From Limnohabitans sp. G3-2 (GTDB taxonomy: Bacteria > Pseudomonadota > Gammaproteobacteria > Burkholderiales > Burkholderiaceae_C), in assembly GCF_002778275.1 (NCBI RefSeq), contig NZ_NESG01000004.1, positions 1 through 64,000 of the forward strand: a stretch of DNA of 64,000 bases. The letters are read 5' to 3'. Below are positions 1 to 9,600 of the stretch, piece by piece. Numbering within the stretch: the first letter of the stretch is position 1; each line of letters begins with the position of its first letter. A program made the translations under genes and the position numbers. The notes below the pieces were generated by a model, which worked only from the letters and a program-made list of their open reading frames with translations, was not told the DNA's origin and ran no database searches.

Positions 1-60
1 AAGAGCTACAGGCTCAAGGAGGCGGCTGCTCGCTTGGTCGTCAATCCGGAAACGTCATAA
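1..60 (+). pseudogene. C-terminal end of probable IS21-family IstB helper ATPase (cut by window edge)
   Basis: The first 20 codons read K-S-Y-R-L-K-E-A-A and end in TAA at 58-60. The SYRLKEA-like tail resembles the extreme C-terminus of IstB-type ATPases that assist IS21-family transposases. Only 19 residues are visible, so no ATPase motif can be checked and intactness is unknown. The call is supported mainly by the two terminal-type repeats that follow immediately (76-121). It could instead be the end of an unrelated gene. Confidence 0.45.
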
Positions 61-75
61 TCTGACGGCGCTGCC

Positions 76-121
76 TGGGGGAATTTGGGGTGGCCACGGG
101 TGGGGGAATTTGGACTGGCCA
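76..121. repeat. Two direct 21-bp repeats, probable IS21-type terminal repeats
   Basis: Copies at 76-96 and 101-121 both begin TGGGGGAATTTGG and end TGGCCA. They differ at two bases and start 25 bp apart. Multiple short direct repeats just inside the end are the usual architecture of IS21-family termini, where the transposase binds. The element boundary is probably close to 121-125. I inferred the family from the repeat layout and the adjacent IstB-like tail; no inverted left end is visible. Confidence 0.5.
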
Positions 122-256
122 TCAGGGCTCAAAAAAATCGACGTCACTCCGGGTTGCTATTACACCTCGGCCTACGCCGGTGAAGACCGTTGGTTGGAAA
201 AACCACCGACCGCTGATAAACCGGTGGTTTGGCAAAGGGTAAGAAAAACAGTTCAG

Positions 257-403
257 CATGACCCGCTTGGGAACAAAGCTGCTCCAACATGACCCGTTGC
301 GGTACAAAGTTGCACCAAGTTTGAGGCAAATTCCCATACTTTGTACCCTCACGAACCAAAATAGCCTATTTTGGATTTGAACTTTGTACCGCCTCGGGTC
401 ACC
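257..403. repeat. Four copies of a GGTACAAAG-containing motif in both orientations
   Basis: Forward copies lie at 257-282 and 288-313 (21 of 26 bases identical, 31 bp apart). A short inverted copy lies at 338-352, and a long inverted copy at 379-403 matches the second forward copy at 20 of 22 bases. All carry TGACCC and/or GTACAAAG blocks. No convincing gene lies between 61 and 489; the short open frames there have no family features. The layout suggests remnants of facing mobile-element ends (IS21-like elements use such multiple motifs), or a regulator binding cluster. Confidence 0.5.
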
Positions 404-489
404 TATTTAGAGTGCCATCTCTTATGCACTCAATGATGATTTGGTAGGGTGGTTGATCGGGCAGGCTCTTGGGTTGGCGAGCCAAACTT

Positions 490-753
490 TCAATCTAACG
501 GCAGCTTGCTGATGATTCGTTGTTGGTGGGCCTGAAGCTCAGTGCTGATGAGCTGGACGAACGATTCCGGGAGTACGCCCAGTGCTGGTGACAACTTGAA
601 AACGGTCAGCAGGGATGGTTGTCTCTGCCCTAATTCGAGCATGCTGATGAAGTTACGCTCCAAGCCCGACTCAAAGCCAAGTTGCTCTTGTGTCAGCTGT
701 GCCTGCGTCCGAAGCTGGCGCAGCACTTTTCCGAAGCAATTGGCGAGTTCCAA
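490..753 (-). CDS. Small XRE-family helix-turn-helix transcriptional regulator
   Basis: This 87-residue protein consists almost entirely of a lambda-repressor-like HTH domain. It begins FGKVLRQLRTQAQLTQEQL, with the recognition-helix region around residues 20-45 (TQEQLGFESGLERNFISMLE), followed by a short tail. Such small XRE proteins serve as phage-type repressors, antitoxins or restriction controller (C) proteins. Only a TTG start at 753 is possible, because a stop lies just upstream and there is no clear Shine-Dalgarno sequence. A palindrome (761-774) sits immediately before the start, which suggests autoregulation. It is divergent from the unknown 508-residue gene and probably controls it. 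Target and partner are inferred, not shown. Confidence 0.8.
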   Translation of the reverse strand: MELANCFGKVLRQLRTQAQLTQEQLGFESGLERNFISMLELGQRQPSLLTVFKLSPALGVLPESFVQLISTELQAHQQRIISKLPLD

Positions 754-758
754 AATTT

Positions 759-826
759 ATCCAACAATAGTTGGATTTATTTCACCGTTCTCACATAATC
801 CTGTCTTCCAACAATAGTTAGATTTT
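759..826 (+). promoter_or_regulatory. Divergent promoter with two palindromic operators for the XRE regulator
   Basis: Two copies of a CCAAC-AATA-GTTGG palindrome lie at 761-774 (perfect 5-bp arms) and 809-822 (one arm mismatch). A good sigma-70 promoter reads rightward between them: -35 TTGGAT at 771-776, a 17-bp spacer, and -10 CATAAT at 794-799. The first palindrome overlaps the -35 box and the second lies just past the likely start site, the classic layout for repression by a small XRE protein. The same region leads into the regulator gene on the other strand, so it may be shut off too. Confidence 0.6.
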
Positions 827-955
827 TAAGGTGTGTGCCGTAAATGCGGTTTTGAGCAGACCGAAAAATGACCCCGTGTGTAATCTCTCACATCGACGTT
901 AACGGTAACGGTTCCGTTGAAATTCGTGCCAAAAGACCATCCCAATCCAGTACCG

Positions 956-2482
956 ATGCCTCTCTCGTCCACTTTCAAAAAGCAGTTCAAACACCTTTGC
1001 GCGTTGGGTGAAAAAATTAACACGTATGCGGGCCAAATCATGGCCATGCCTGTGGCCGGTGATGGGGTGGATACCGTCCCCGTTTTAAATTTGATCGGGA
1101 AGTTACAAGTCAATTGGCTGACGGCCGCAACGGCAACCCCAGAGCTTGCAAAGATTTATAGGCAGTCGATCAAGGTGATGCCTAGCGGCAAGCTCCCGAC
1201 AATTGACCTAGACCCTGAGTCCGTCGATGAAGAGCAGGCCGGTTATCTTTTCGGTGTGGTCTTCTATGCGTTGATGCTTTGGGATGCAGCAGAGCGGGCT
1301 GTCGCATCAAGCCGTACGATTGAAAAAACAGCACACTCACTTGAAAGCAGGACTCTGGGGCATTACGCACAGCAACAAATTCTTCAGTTGCACTGCACGC
1401 TGATGGGGCAACGTGAAACGTATCAACAGCAAGAAATTCAAAAAAGCCTTGAAGCGCTGCTCGAACAAGAATTCAAACTAACCCAAAACGCAAAATCTGA
1501 ATTCAGCCACTCGGAACAACCGGAAGGCGAGAACAGAGTACCCAACTGCGACACAAATAGCGAACTACTTGGCAGCAGTGTCCGTGGTAATGATCTATAC
1601 CTACAGGCAATCCAACAAAGCATCGAGGCATTGCTAGCACAAGGACACACACTGAACAAAAACGCCAAACCTGCATTTAGGGTCGCGGACTTATGGGAAG
1701 GCGACACAAAGAAGTTGGCGCATGCCATGGATGTTGAGCTACTCGATGTGAGCGCTTGGGCCTACGATCAAAGCCTGCGTGCCAATCCAAGGTTCATCAC
1801 GATTGCTGCCGATTTCGATGGCGACGCTCACAGGCGAGCTGGTTTGACGGAAGAACTCAAACGCTTTGTTGCTGCAACAGTTGTCAGCAATGACCCGGAT
1901 CGTTTTCAAACCCTTTGGAAGGCCACGATTGGCAGCGCTGCCTCCAGCCTGAAGTGGCGGCCACCTCACCGTCCTGGAAACCCAATACCCGAGGCGGCTT
2001 CGAGTAGCTCCTTGGTTCGACGTGCCATCAGGGTCCTTCGTATGGTCAACGAGCTGCACAAGGCGGGTTACCAGCGGTTAAGGGTTTTTCCCCACATTAA
2101 TGGCAGTGGAACAGCCTGGCGTGCCGATATCACTTATGTTGAAAATGTTCGTGATGATGGTTTTTCGCCGATCGATCATGAACTTGAAGGCTCGGGCAAG
2201 GTCGCCCGATATTCGACAGCTCAAGGTAACCAGTATTTCGGCTGGATGGATGCGTCAACGGCTGATGCTCGGGAGCTGGCTAGGTTGTTTTTGATGCGGT
2301 TCCCTCATATTTGTAACCTTGGTCAGGGGTTGGATTGGGCATATGCAGGGTGGTTGGTAGATGCCATCGGTTGGGCTGAGCAATGTGCGGACGAGTCCGG
2401 GCTACTATGTTTTTGGTCCGACTCGGGGGTGGACCCTGAACATATGCGGCGCTGGCAACCACCCCCGCCGATACGCCTTTGA
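956..2482 (+). CDS. Unrecognised 508-residue protein beside a type I restriction operon
   Basis: I do not recognise a family. The N-terminal half is largely helical. It contains an internal repeat in which two segments of about 25 residues, near residues 155-180 and 213-238, share the pattern Q-x-IQ-x-S-x-EALL-x-Q with a later NAK-x-x-F. They are separated by a polar, probably disordered linker. The C-terminal 200 residues look like a compact alpha/beta domain rich in aromatic residues (Trp, Tyr, Phe), ending in a proline-rich tail. No signal peptide, membrane segment or nuclease/ATPase motif is obvious. The first ATG (956) is used; a TTG at 917 in the same frame would add 13 residues. GC is lower than in core genes. 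Its placement on an integrative element, divergent from an XRE repressor and 290 bp before hsdM, suggests a defence or regulatory role (inference only). Confidence 0.75.
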   Translation: MPLSSTFKKQFKHLCALGEKINTYAGQIMAMPVAGDGVDTVPVLNLIGKLQVNWLTAATATPELAKIYRQSIKVMPSGKLPTIDLDPESVDEEQAGYLFGVVFYALMLWDAAERAVASSRTIEKTAHSLESRTLGHYAQQQILQLHCTLMGQRETYQQQEIQKSLEALLEQEFKLTQNAKSEFSHSEQPEGENRVPNCDTNSELLGSSVRGNDLYLQAIQQSIEALLAQGHTLNKNAKPAFRVADLWEGDTKKLAHAMDVELLDVSAWAYDQSLRANPRFITIAADFDGDAHRRAGLTEELKRFVAATVVSNDPDRFQTLWKATIGSAASSLKWRPPHRPGNPIPEAASSSSLVRRAIRVLRMVNELHKAGYQRLRVFPHINGSGTAWRADITYVENVRDDGFSPIDHELEGSGKVARYSTAQGNQYFGWMDASTADARELARLFLMRFPHICNLGQGLDWAYAGWLVDAIGWAEQCADESGLLCFWSDSGVDPEHMRRWQPPPPIRL

Positions 2483-2772
2483 CCAACGGAAAATCTTTGG
2501 CTTCGGCTGAGGTCACGATTTTTTGCTGTGTAGTTTCGACTTGGCATGCTGCAACAAACTACAAGGCACCATCAGCTGGCGCTGGCAATCACGATTTAGT
2601 ATCAAAAATGTGATTTCAGCGAATTTCTCAAGTCCGTGAAATTTCCACCTTACCCCCTATAAAAAAGAGGCGAGGATTTGTCGGTCTGATCAATCCCCAG
2701 CAGCAACGGTTTTTGGCACAGGCCCCACCGAAATGACCTCTTAGAGGCCGAAAAATCAACTATCCTTTCTCA
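2483..2772. other. 290-bp intergenic region before the restriction-modification operon
   Basis: No open frame with family features is present. The stretch is AT-richer than its surroundings, with a CCTATAAAAAAG tract near 2658 that could hold a promoter. No well-spaced -35/-10 pair or dyad convinced me. It presumably contains the promoter for hsdM, because no gene upstream is close enough to drive it by simple read-through. Confidence 0.4.
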
Positions 2773-4317
2773 ATGCTAGAAGACATCAAAAAGACCCTCT
2801 GGGCCTCGGCCGACAAACTGCGCGCCAACATGGACGCCGCCGAGTACAAGCATTTGGTGCTCGGCCTCATTTTCGTCAAATACATCTCCGACGCCTTTGT
2901 GGCCCGTCAAGCCGAGCTAAAAACCCGCCTGCGCGACCCGGCTGACGAACTCTTTTATGGCGACGCGGCTGATGAAGACATCGCCGCCGAGCTGGAAGAC
3001 CGCGACTACTACACCAGCGAAAACGTGTTTTGGGTGCCCGAAGGTGCCCGCTGGGAAGCCCTGCGTGCCGCCGCGCCCCAGCCCGACATTGGCAAACGCA
3101 TCGACGACGCACTGAGCCTGATCGAAGCCGACAATCCCAAGCTCAAAGGCATCCTCGACAAGCGCTTTGCCCGCGCCCAATTGCCTGACGGCAAACTGGG
3201 TGAGTTGGTCAACCTGATCTCCACCATCGGCTTTGGTGATGACCCGTCGAAGGCCCGCGACATCTTGGGTCAGGTGTACGAATACTTCCTGGGCATGTTT
3301 GCCAGCGCCGAAGGCAAGCGGGGCGGGCAGTTCTACACACCTGCCAGCATCGTCAAAACACTGGTGGCGGTGCTCTCGCCCAGCAAGGGCCAGATTTACG
3401 ACCCCTGCTGCGGGTCGAGTGGCATGTTCGTGCAGTCTGAAAAGTTCATTGAAGACCACGGCGGCAAGCTGGGCGATGTGTCCATCTACGGCCAAGAGGC
3501 CAACCCCACCACCTGGCGCTTGGCGGCCATGAACCTCGTCATTCGGGGCATGGACTACAACCTGGGCAAAGAACCCGCCGACACCTTCACCCGCAACCAA
3601 CACCCCGACCTGCGGGCCGACTATGTGCTGGCCAACCCGCCCTTCAACATCAGCGATTGGTGGCACGCCAGCCTGGACGGCGACGCCCGCTGGGTCTATG
3701 GAACACCACCGCAAGGCAACGCCAACTACGCCTGGTTGCAACACATCCTGCATCACCTCAAGCCCACGGGCAGGGCAGGCATTGTGCTGGCCAACGGCAG
3801 CATGAGTTCCAGCCAAAACAGCGAAGGCCAAATCCGTGCCGCCATGATCGATGCCGACGTGGTGGAAGTCATGATCGCCTTGCCCGGCCAGCTCTTCTTC
3901 AACACGCAAATCCCTGCGTGCTTGTGGTTCTTGGCCAAGCAGAAAAAGCGAAAAGGCGAAGTGCTGTTCATCGACGCCCGCAAACAAGCCACCATGATCA
4001 GCCGCGTGCAAAGCGAGTTGACCGACGAAGTTATAGAGCGCATCAGCCAGACCGTGGCCGCGTGGCGCACGGGTGGTGACAGTTACCAAGACATTGCAGG
4101 TTTTTGCCGCAGCGTGCCCCTGGCCGAGATTGCCCAACACGGCCATGTGCTCACCCCCGGTCGCTATGTGGGCGCGGAAGAAGTTGAAGACGACGACGAA
4201 GCCTTTGCCGACAAGATGCAAAAGCTCACCGCCAAGCTGGGCGAGCAAATGGCCAAAGGCGCCGAGCTGGACGCACTGATCCGCCAGAAGCTGGGGGGGC
4301 TGGGGTATGAGTTCTGA
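2773..4317 (+). CDS. hsdM: Type I restriction-modification system DNA methyltransferase subunit HsdM
   Basis: HsdM methylates adenine in the half-sites chosen by HsdS and is needed for both modification and restriction complexes. The 514 residues fit the family length. The N-terminal helical domain (about 1-150) precedes the Rossmann methyltransferase fold. The S-adenosylmethionine motif DPCCGSSG is at residues 210-217 and the catalytic adenine-methylase motif NPPF at 288-291. The GQFYTP segment just before motif I (185-190) is typical of HsdM. The stop codon overlaps the hsdS start by 11 nt, indicating translational coupling. All catalytic motifs look intact. The recognition sequence cannot be predicted from this subunit. 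Confidence 0.97.
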   Translation: MLEDIKKTLWASADKLRANMDAAEYKHLVLGLIFVKYISDAFVARQAELKTRLRDPADELFYGDAADEDIAAELEDRDYYTSENVFWVPEGARWEALRAAAPQPDIGKRIDDALSLIEADNPKLKGILDKRFARAQLPDGKLGELVNLISTIGFGDDPSKARDILGQVYEYFLGMFASAEGKRGGQFYTPASIVKTLVAVLSPSKGQIYDPCCGSSGMFVQSEKFIEDHGGKLGDVSIYGQEANPTTWRLAAMNLVIRGMDYNLGKEPADTFTRNQHPDLRADYVLANPPFNISDWWHASLDGDARWVYGTPPQGNANYAWLQHILHHLKPTGRAGIVLANGSMSSSQNSEGQIRAAMIDADVVEVMIALPGQLFFNTQIPACLWFLAKQKKRKGEVLFIDARKQATMISRVQSELTDEVIERISQTVAAWRTGGDSYQDIAGFCRSVPLAEIAQHGHVLTPGRYVGAEEVEDDDEAFADKMQKLTAKLGEQMAKGAELDALIRQKLGGLGYEF

Positions 4318-5605
4318 GTGGCCGGTGCAACGTCTTGATCTTATTGCCGAGATAAATCCAACACGAAAGGTTCGTAAAGGAAGTGATGTTCCTTTCGTGG
4401 ACATGGCTGCGCTGCCACAACTCTCGCGTGACATTAGCTTGGATGGAGTGGTGAATCGTGTGGCTAAAGGAGCGGGTGCCCATTTTCAAAATGGCGATAC
4501 GCTGCTTGCCCGAATAACCCCATGCCTTGAAAATGGGAAAACAGCACAAGTTCGATGCTTGGATGACGGTTCTATTGCGGAAGGTTCAACTGAATTCATC
4601 GTGCTCTGCGGAAAAGACCCCGCTGATAACGACTTCATCTATTACCTCTGCCGTGATCCAATTTTTAGGGAATACGCCATTGGTCGTATGGAAGGTACAT
4701 CTGGGCGTCAACGTGTCTCTTGGCAGTCGATAGCCGCTTATGAATTCTCGCTTCCACCAGCCGATGAACGTAGGTCAGCAGCACGCGTGCTGTCGGCTCT
4801 TGACGATCGCATCACCCTCCTGCGCGAAACCAACACCACCCTCGAAGCCATCGCCCAAGCCCTGTTCAAGTCCTGGTTCGTGGACTTCGACCCCGTCCAC
4901 GCCAAGATGCAAGGCCGCGCCCCCGAAGGCATGGACGAAGCCACCGCCGCCCTGTTCCCCGACAGCTTTGAAGAGTCGGAGTTGGGGGATGTGCCGAAGG
5001 GGTGGAGAGTTGAGCGGTTAGGTGAAGTTTGCAGCTATCTAAACCGAGGTATTTCACCCAAATACCTTGAGGAAGGCGGTGTACTGGTTATCAACCAAAA
5101 ATGCATTCGCGACTTCTCTGTTGATTATTCAAAAGCGCGCCGTCATGACAGCGCTCAACGGAAAATTGATGGCCGCCAATTAGAGGTTGGCGACATATTG
5201 GTGAATTCAACTGGTGTCGGAACCCTTGGTCGTGTCGCTCAAGTTTTAGCTTTAGCTGAATTAACGATTGTTGATTCACATGTCACTGTAGTTCGCGCAG
5301 GGCAGAAGCTAAGTTGGCCGTATCTTGGTCAATGGATGACTCGCCAACAATCAAACATTGAAGCAATGGGCGAGGGATCAACTGGTCAAACGGAATTGGC
5401 CCGATCAAAATTGGCCGTGATGCCAATAGTGGTTCCGTCTGTCTTTGCCTTGAGGGCGTTTGATGAGGTTGTTACATCGCTTAAAGAGCGAATAACAGTT
5501 AACGAGACATATGTTGCGGAATTGACAAAGTTGCGTGACACCCTTCTCCCCCGCCTGATCTCAGGTCAACTCAGCCTGGCTGAAGTCGTAACTGAAACCA
5601 TTTAA
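4307..5605 (+). CDS. hsdS: Type I restriction-modification system specificity subunit HsdS
   Basis: HsdS chooses the DNA target. The 432 residues follow the usual two-half plan: target-recognition domain 1 (about 1-150), a conserved helical spacer (about 155-200, with ALDDRITLLRETNTTLEAIA and a following FKSWFVDFDPV segment), target-recognition domain 2 (about 225-375) and a C-terminal helix (LRDTLLPRLISGQLS). The conserved spacer is GC-rich like hsdM, whereas both recognition domains are clearly more AT-rich. That pattern is expected when recognition domains are exchanged by recombination. No frameshift or internal stop is seen, so the system looks competent. It overlaps hsdM and is followed 12 nt later by the Mrr-like gene. 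Confidence 0.96.
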   Translation: MSSEWPVQRLDLIAEINPTRKVRKGSDVPFVDMAALPQLSRDISLDGVVNRVAKGAGAHFQNGDTLLARITPCLENGKTAQVRCLDDGSIAEGSTEFIVLCGKDPADNDFIYYLCRDPIFREYAIGRMEGTSGRQRVSWQSIAAYEFSLPPADERRSAARVLSALDDRITLLRETNTTLEAIAQALFKSWFVDFDPVHAKMQGRAPEGMDEATAALFPDSFEESELGDVPKGWRVERLGEVCSYLNRGISPKYLEEGGVLVINQKCIRDFSVDYSKARRHDSAQRKIDGRQLEVGDILVNSTGVGTLGRVAQVLALAELTIVDSHVTVVRAGQKLSWPYLGQWMTRQQSNIEAMGEGSTGQTELARSKLAVMPIVVPSVFALRAFDEVVTSLKERITVNETYVAELTKLRDTLLPRLISGQLSLAEVVTETI

Positions 5606-5617
5606 CAAGGTCATACC

Positions 5618-6652
5618 ATGGCACTTTGGCTTGTACGCGCTGGCAAATACGGTGAACATGAACCACGTTTTTTTGAGGACAACCGCATTTACCTGACTTG
5701 GGGCGGTTTGGAGTCGACCAGTCTTTCGGGCGCTGTTTCCTATGAGGACATCAAAGCACTGATGCAGCGGCATTTTTCAGCCGAACCGATTCGACGTCTT
5801 GGTAACTGGTCGGGGCAGATATGGGCATTCACCTTGGGCATGAAACCGGGTGACTATGTGGTGGTTCCCCGCAAATCGAACGGGACCGTGGCCATCGGAG
5901 AAGTGAAGTCTGGCTACACCTTCAACCCAGATGCTGAAGGCAAGTACGGACACTTCCGAGAGGTGCGATGGATCAACACCGATGTGCCGCGCAGCGCGTT
6001 TGATCAGGACTTGCTGTACTCGCTGGGCGCGATCATGACCATTTGCGAGATTAAGCGTAACGATGCCGAAAAGCGCGTCAAAGCATTGGCCAATGGGCAG
6101 GCACAAAGTACGCGACCCACAGACACCGCAGCTTCAGCAGCACCTGAAAATTTTGACGAAGAAGCAGCCGAAATTGATCTGGAGCAACTGTCTCGCGATG
6201 CGATCGCTAAGCTGATCATTCAGAAATTCAAGGGCCACGGGATGGCACGCCTCGTCGAGGCAGTCTTGAAGGCGCAAGGCTTCACAACCCACCTGAGTCC
6301 TGAGGGGCCGGACAAAGGCATCGACATTCTTGCTGCAGGTGGCCCGTTTGGCTTTGATCACCCCAGAATTTGCGTTCAGGTGAAGTCGGGCAACACCCCT
6401 GCAGACCGACCCGAGTTCACACAACTGATCGGCGCTATGCAGAGCGTCAATGCGGATCAGGGTTTGTTTATTTCTTGGTCAGGTTTCAAAACGACCGTCT
6501 TGAGAGAGGTGCCCGTTCAGTTCTTCAAGGTCAGGCTTTGGAACCAAGATGACTTGATTGCCCAGCTTCTGGCCAACTACAGCAAGCTCGACGAGGATAT
6601 CCGCCTAGAGCTGCCGCTGAAACAGATTTGGACGCTGTCCACCGCAGACTGA
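5618..6652 (+). CDS. Mrr-type restriction endonuclease with N-terminal PUA/EVE-like domain, embedded in the hsd operon
   Basis: The 344 residues have two parts. Residues about 1-150 look like a PUA/EVE-type beta-barrel, a fold that often reads modified bases; the segment around [20 protein letters not shown] and the following valine-rich strands support this. Residues about 190-310 form an Mrr_cat PD-(D/E)xK nuclease: helix with E214, G-x-D236, then Q254-V-K256. A low-complexity linker (about 160-190) joins them. Mrr-type enzymes generally cut modified DNA (type IV restriction). It begins 12 nt after hsdS and ends 5 nt before hsdR, so it is co-transcribed with the type I system. A joint role, for instance cutting phage DNA whose modification blocks the type I enzyme, is inference. 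Confidence 0.88.
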   Translation: MALWLVRAGKYGEHEPRFFEDNRIYLTWGGLESTSLSGAVSYEDIKALMQRHFSAEPIRRLGNWSGQIWAFTLGMKPGDYVVVPRKSNGTVAIGEVKSGYTFNPDAEGKYGHFREVRWINTDVPRSAFDQDLLYSLGAIMTICEIKRNDAEKRVKALANGQAQSTRPTDTAASAAPENFDEEAAEIDLEQLSRDAIAKLIIQKFKGHGMARLVEAVLKAQGFTTHLSPEGPDKGIDILAAGGPFGFDHPRICVQVKSGNTPADRPEFTQLIGAMQSVNADQGLFISWSGFKTTVLREVPVQFFKVRLWNQDDLIAQLLANYSKLDEDIRLELPLKQIWTLSTAD

Positions 6653-6657
6653 TCAGC

Positions 6658-9600
6658 ATGACCGAAGACCAACTTGAACAAGAAGCTCTGGGCTGGCTGG
6701 CCTCTGTCGGTTACACGCCGCTCAACGCCCGTGATCTGGATAACCTGGACTCGCGCCTGGCGCGTGCCAGCAACCGTGAGGTGGTGTTGGCTGCTTGTTT
6801 GCGTTCGGCCATTGATCGGCTCAACCCGGCCGTTCCCCTTTCCGCCCGCGAAGACGCGTTTCGGCAGGTGCTCGATATGGGGCAACCTGCTTTGCTGTCG
6901 GGCAACCGTGCATTTCACCGGGTGTTGGTCACGGGTGTGCCTGTGCAGTACCAAAAGGATGGCGAGACGCGGGGCGACTTTGTACGCCTGATCGACTGGA
7001 AAGAAACGGGCAGCAACGAGTGGCTGGCGGTGCAGCAGTTCACCATCAAGGGGCCACGCCATACGCGCAGGCCCGACATCATTTTGTTCATCAACGGTTT
7101 GCCGCTGGTGCTCATTGAGCTGAAAAATCCTGCCGATCTGAACGCCGACATCTGGAAGGCTTTCGATCAAATTCAGACCTACAAAGCGCAAGTGGCCGAT
7201 GTGTTCACCTACAACGAGTTGTTGGTGATCTCGGACGGGACGGAAGCCCGCATGGGTTCGCTGTCGGCCAATGCCGAGCGCTTCATGCAGTGGCGCACGA
7301 TTGACGGCGTGGCACTGGACCCGTTGGGCAAGTTTCAGGAGTTGGAGACTTTGGTGCGCGGCGTGCTGGCCCCAGCATATTTGCTGGATTACCTGCGCTT
7401 TTTTGTGCTGTTTGAGGATGATGGCACCTTGGTCAAAAAGGTGGCGGGCTATCACCAGTTTCATGCGGTGCGAGCAGCCGTTGAGCAGGTGGTGACTGCT
7501 GCCAGCACCGACGAAGCAACTCGTCGAGGCAAGGGTGGCGTGGTCTGGCACACGCAGGGCAGCGGCAAGAGCATCACCATGACTTGCTTTGCCGCCCGGG
7601 TGATGCAGGAACCCCAGCTGGCTAACCCGACCATCGTGGTCATCACCGACCGCAACGATCTGGACGGGCAGTTGATGGGCGTGTTCAGCCTGAGCCAAGA
7701 TTTGCTGCGGGAACAGCCTCAACAAGCAACCACCCGCCAGCGGCTGCGCGAGCTTCTGGACAACCGACCTTCGGGCGGGATTGTGTTTGCCACCATTCAA
7801 AAGTTCATGCCCGGTGAAGATGAGGACACCTTCCCGTGCTTAAGCCAGCGGCGCAACATTGTTGTGCTTGCCGACGAGGCGCACCGCACGCAATATGGCT
7901 TTGAGGCCAAGCTCAAATCTCGCAAGGTGAAGGATGCATCAAGTCCGGCGGTTGCCTACACAACGGGTGATGGCCGCAGTGTGGCCAGTACCGCTGACTT
8001 TGCGCCGCCCGAGTACACCACCAAATATCAGGCAGGGTATGCCCAGCACCTGCGCGATGCGCTGCCGAATGCCACCTTTGTGGCTTTCACGGGCACACCT
8101 GTGAGCAGCACCGACCGCGACACACGCTCTGTGTTCGGCGAGTACATCCATGTATACGACATGCAGCAGGCGCAAGAAGATGGCGCGACGGTGGCCATTT
8201 ATTACGAAAGTCGCCTGGCCAAGCTGGGTTTGAATGAGTCCGAACTGAGCCACTTGGACGACGAGGTGGACGAACTGGCCGAGGACGAAGAGGAAAGTGC
8301 GCAAGCCAAGCTCAAAAGTCGATGGGCCGCTTTGGAGAAGGTGGTTGGGGCCGAACCGCGCATTGCCAGTGTGGCCGCCGATTTGGTCACGCACTTTGAA
8401 GAACGGAACAACGCACAGGATGGTAAGGCCATGGTGGTCGCCATGAGCCGCGAGATTTGCGTGCACCTGTACAACGAGATCACCCGCCTGCGCCCTGACT
8501 GGCACAGTGAAGACCCGGAGCAAGGCGCGATCAAGATTGTGATGACGGGCAGCGCCAGCGATAAAGAATTGCTGCGCCCGCACATTCACAGCGGTCAGGT
8601 CAAGAAGCGGCTGGAAAAACGCTTCAAAGACCCGCAAGACCCGCTCAAGCTGGTCATCGTGCGCGATATGTGGCTCACGGGCTTTGATGCGCCATGCGTG
8701 CACACGCTTTACGTGGACAAGCCCATGAAGGGGCACAACCTGATGCAGGCGATTGCCCGGGTGAACCGCGTGTTCAAGGACAAGCAAGGCGGTCTGGTGG
8801 TGGATTACATCGGCATTGGCGAAGACCTCAAAGCCGCCATGAAGGAATACACCGCCAGCAAAGGCCGGGGCAAACCCACGGTAGACGCCCGCGAGGCGCT
8901 GGCCGTGATGCTGGAAAAGCTCGACGTGTTGCAGGCCATGCTGCACGGCTTTGACTATTCGGACTTTTTGACTGGTGGGCACAAGACGCTGGCGGGTGCG
9001 GCCAACCATGTGCTGGGTATCAAGTCTGACAAAGAGCGCGACGGCAAGAAGCGTTTTGCCGATCACGCGCTGGCCATGAGCCACGCCTTCAGCCTGTGCT
9101 GCACTTTGCCCGAGGCAAAGGCGCACCGCGACGAAGTGGCCTTCATGCAGGCGGTCAAGGTGATCTTGACCAAGCGCGAAGCCAGCGCCCAGCGCAAGAC
9201 CGATGAACAACGCGATTTGGCGATCCGCCAGATCATCAGCTCGGCGGTGGTGTCGGGCGAGGTGGTGGACATTTTTGCCTCTGTGGGGCTGGACAAGCCT
9301 AACATCGGGCTGCTGGACGATGATTTTTTGGCGCAGGTGAACAACTTGCCCGAGAAAAATCTGGCGGTGGAGCTGCTGGAGCGGCTGCTGCAAGGCGAGA
9401 TCAAGAGCCGCTTCGCCAGCAACGTGGTGCAAGACCGAAAATTCAGCGATTTGTTGGCCGATGTGATTCGCCGCTACCAAAACCGCAGCATCGAAACCGC
9501 GCAGGTCATGGAAGAGCTGATCGCCATGGCCAAGAAGTTCCGCGAAGCCGCCAACCGGGGTGACCAGTTGGGCCTGCGTGAGGACGAGGTGAAGTTTTAC

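Noticed and set aside
110..292. 60-codon frame next to the IS end
   Set aside because: No family resemblance, no ribosome binding site, and it runs across the repeated motif region.
2917..4434. 505-codon minus-strand frame over hsdM
   Set aside because: Antisense shadow of a gene with intact methyltransferase motifs; no family features in its translation.
4307..5605. Possible decay of hsdS suggested by its uneven base composition
   Set aside because: The frame is open over the full expected length with both recognition domains and conserved spacers; the composition difference is normal for exchangeable recognition domains.
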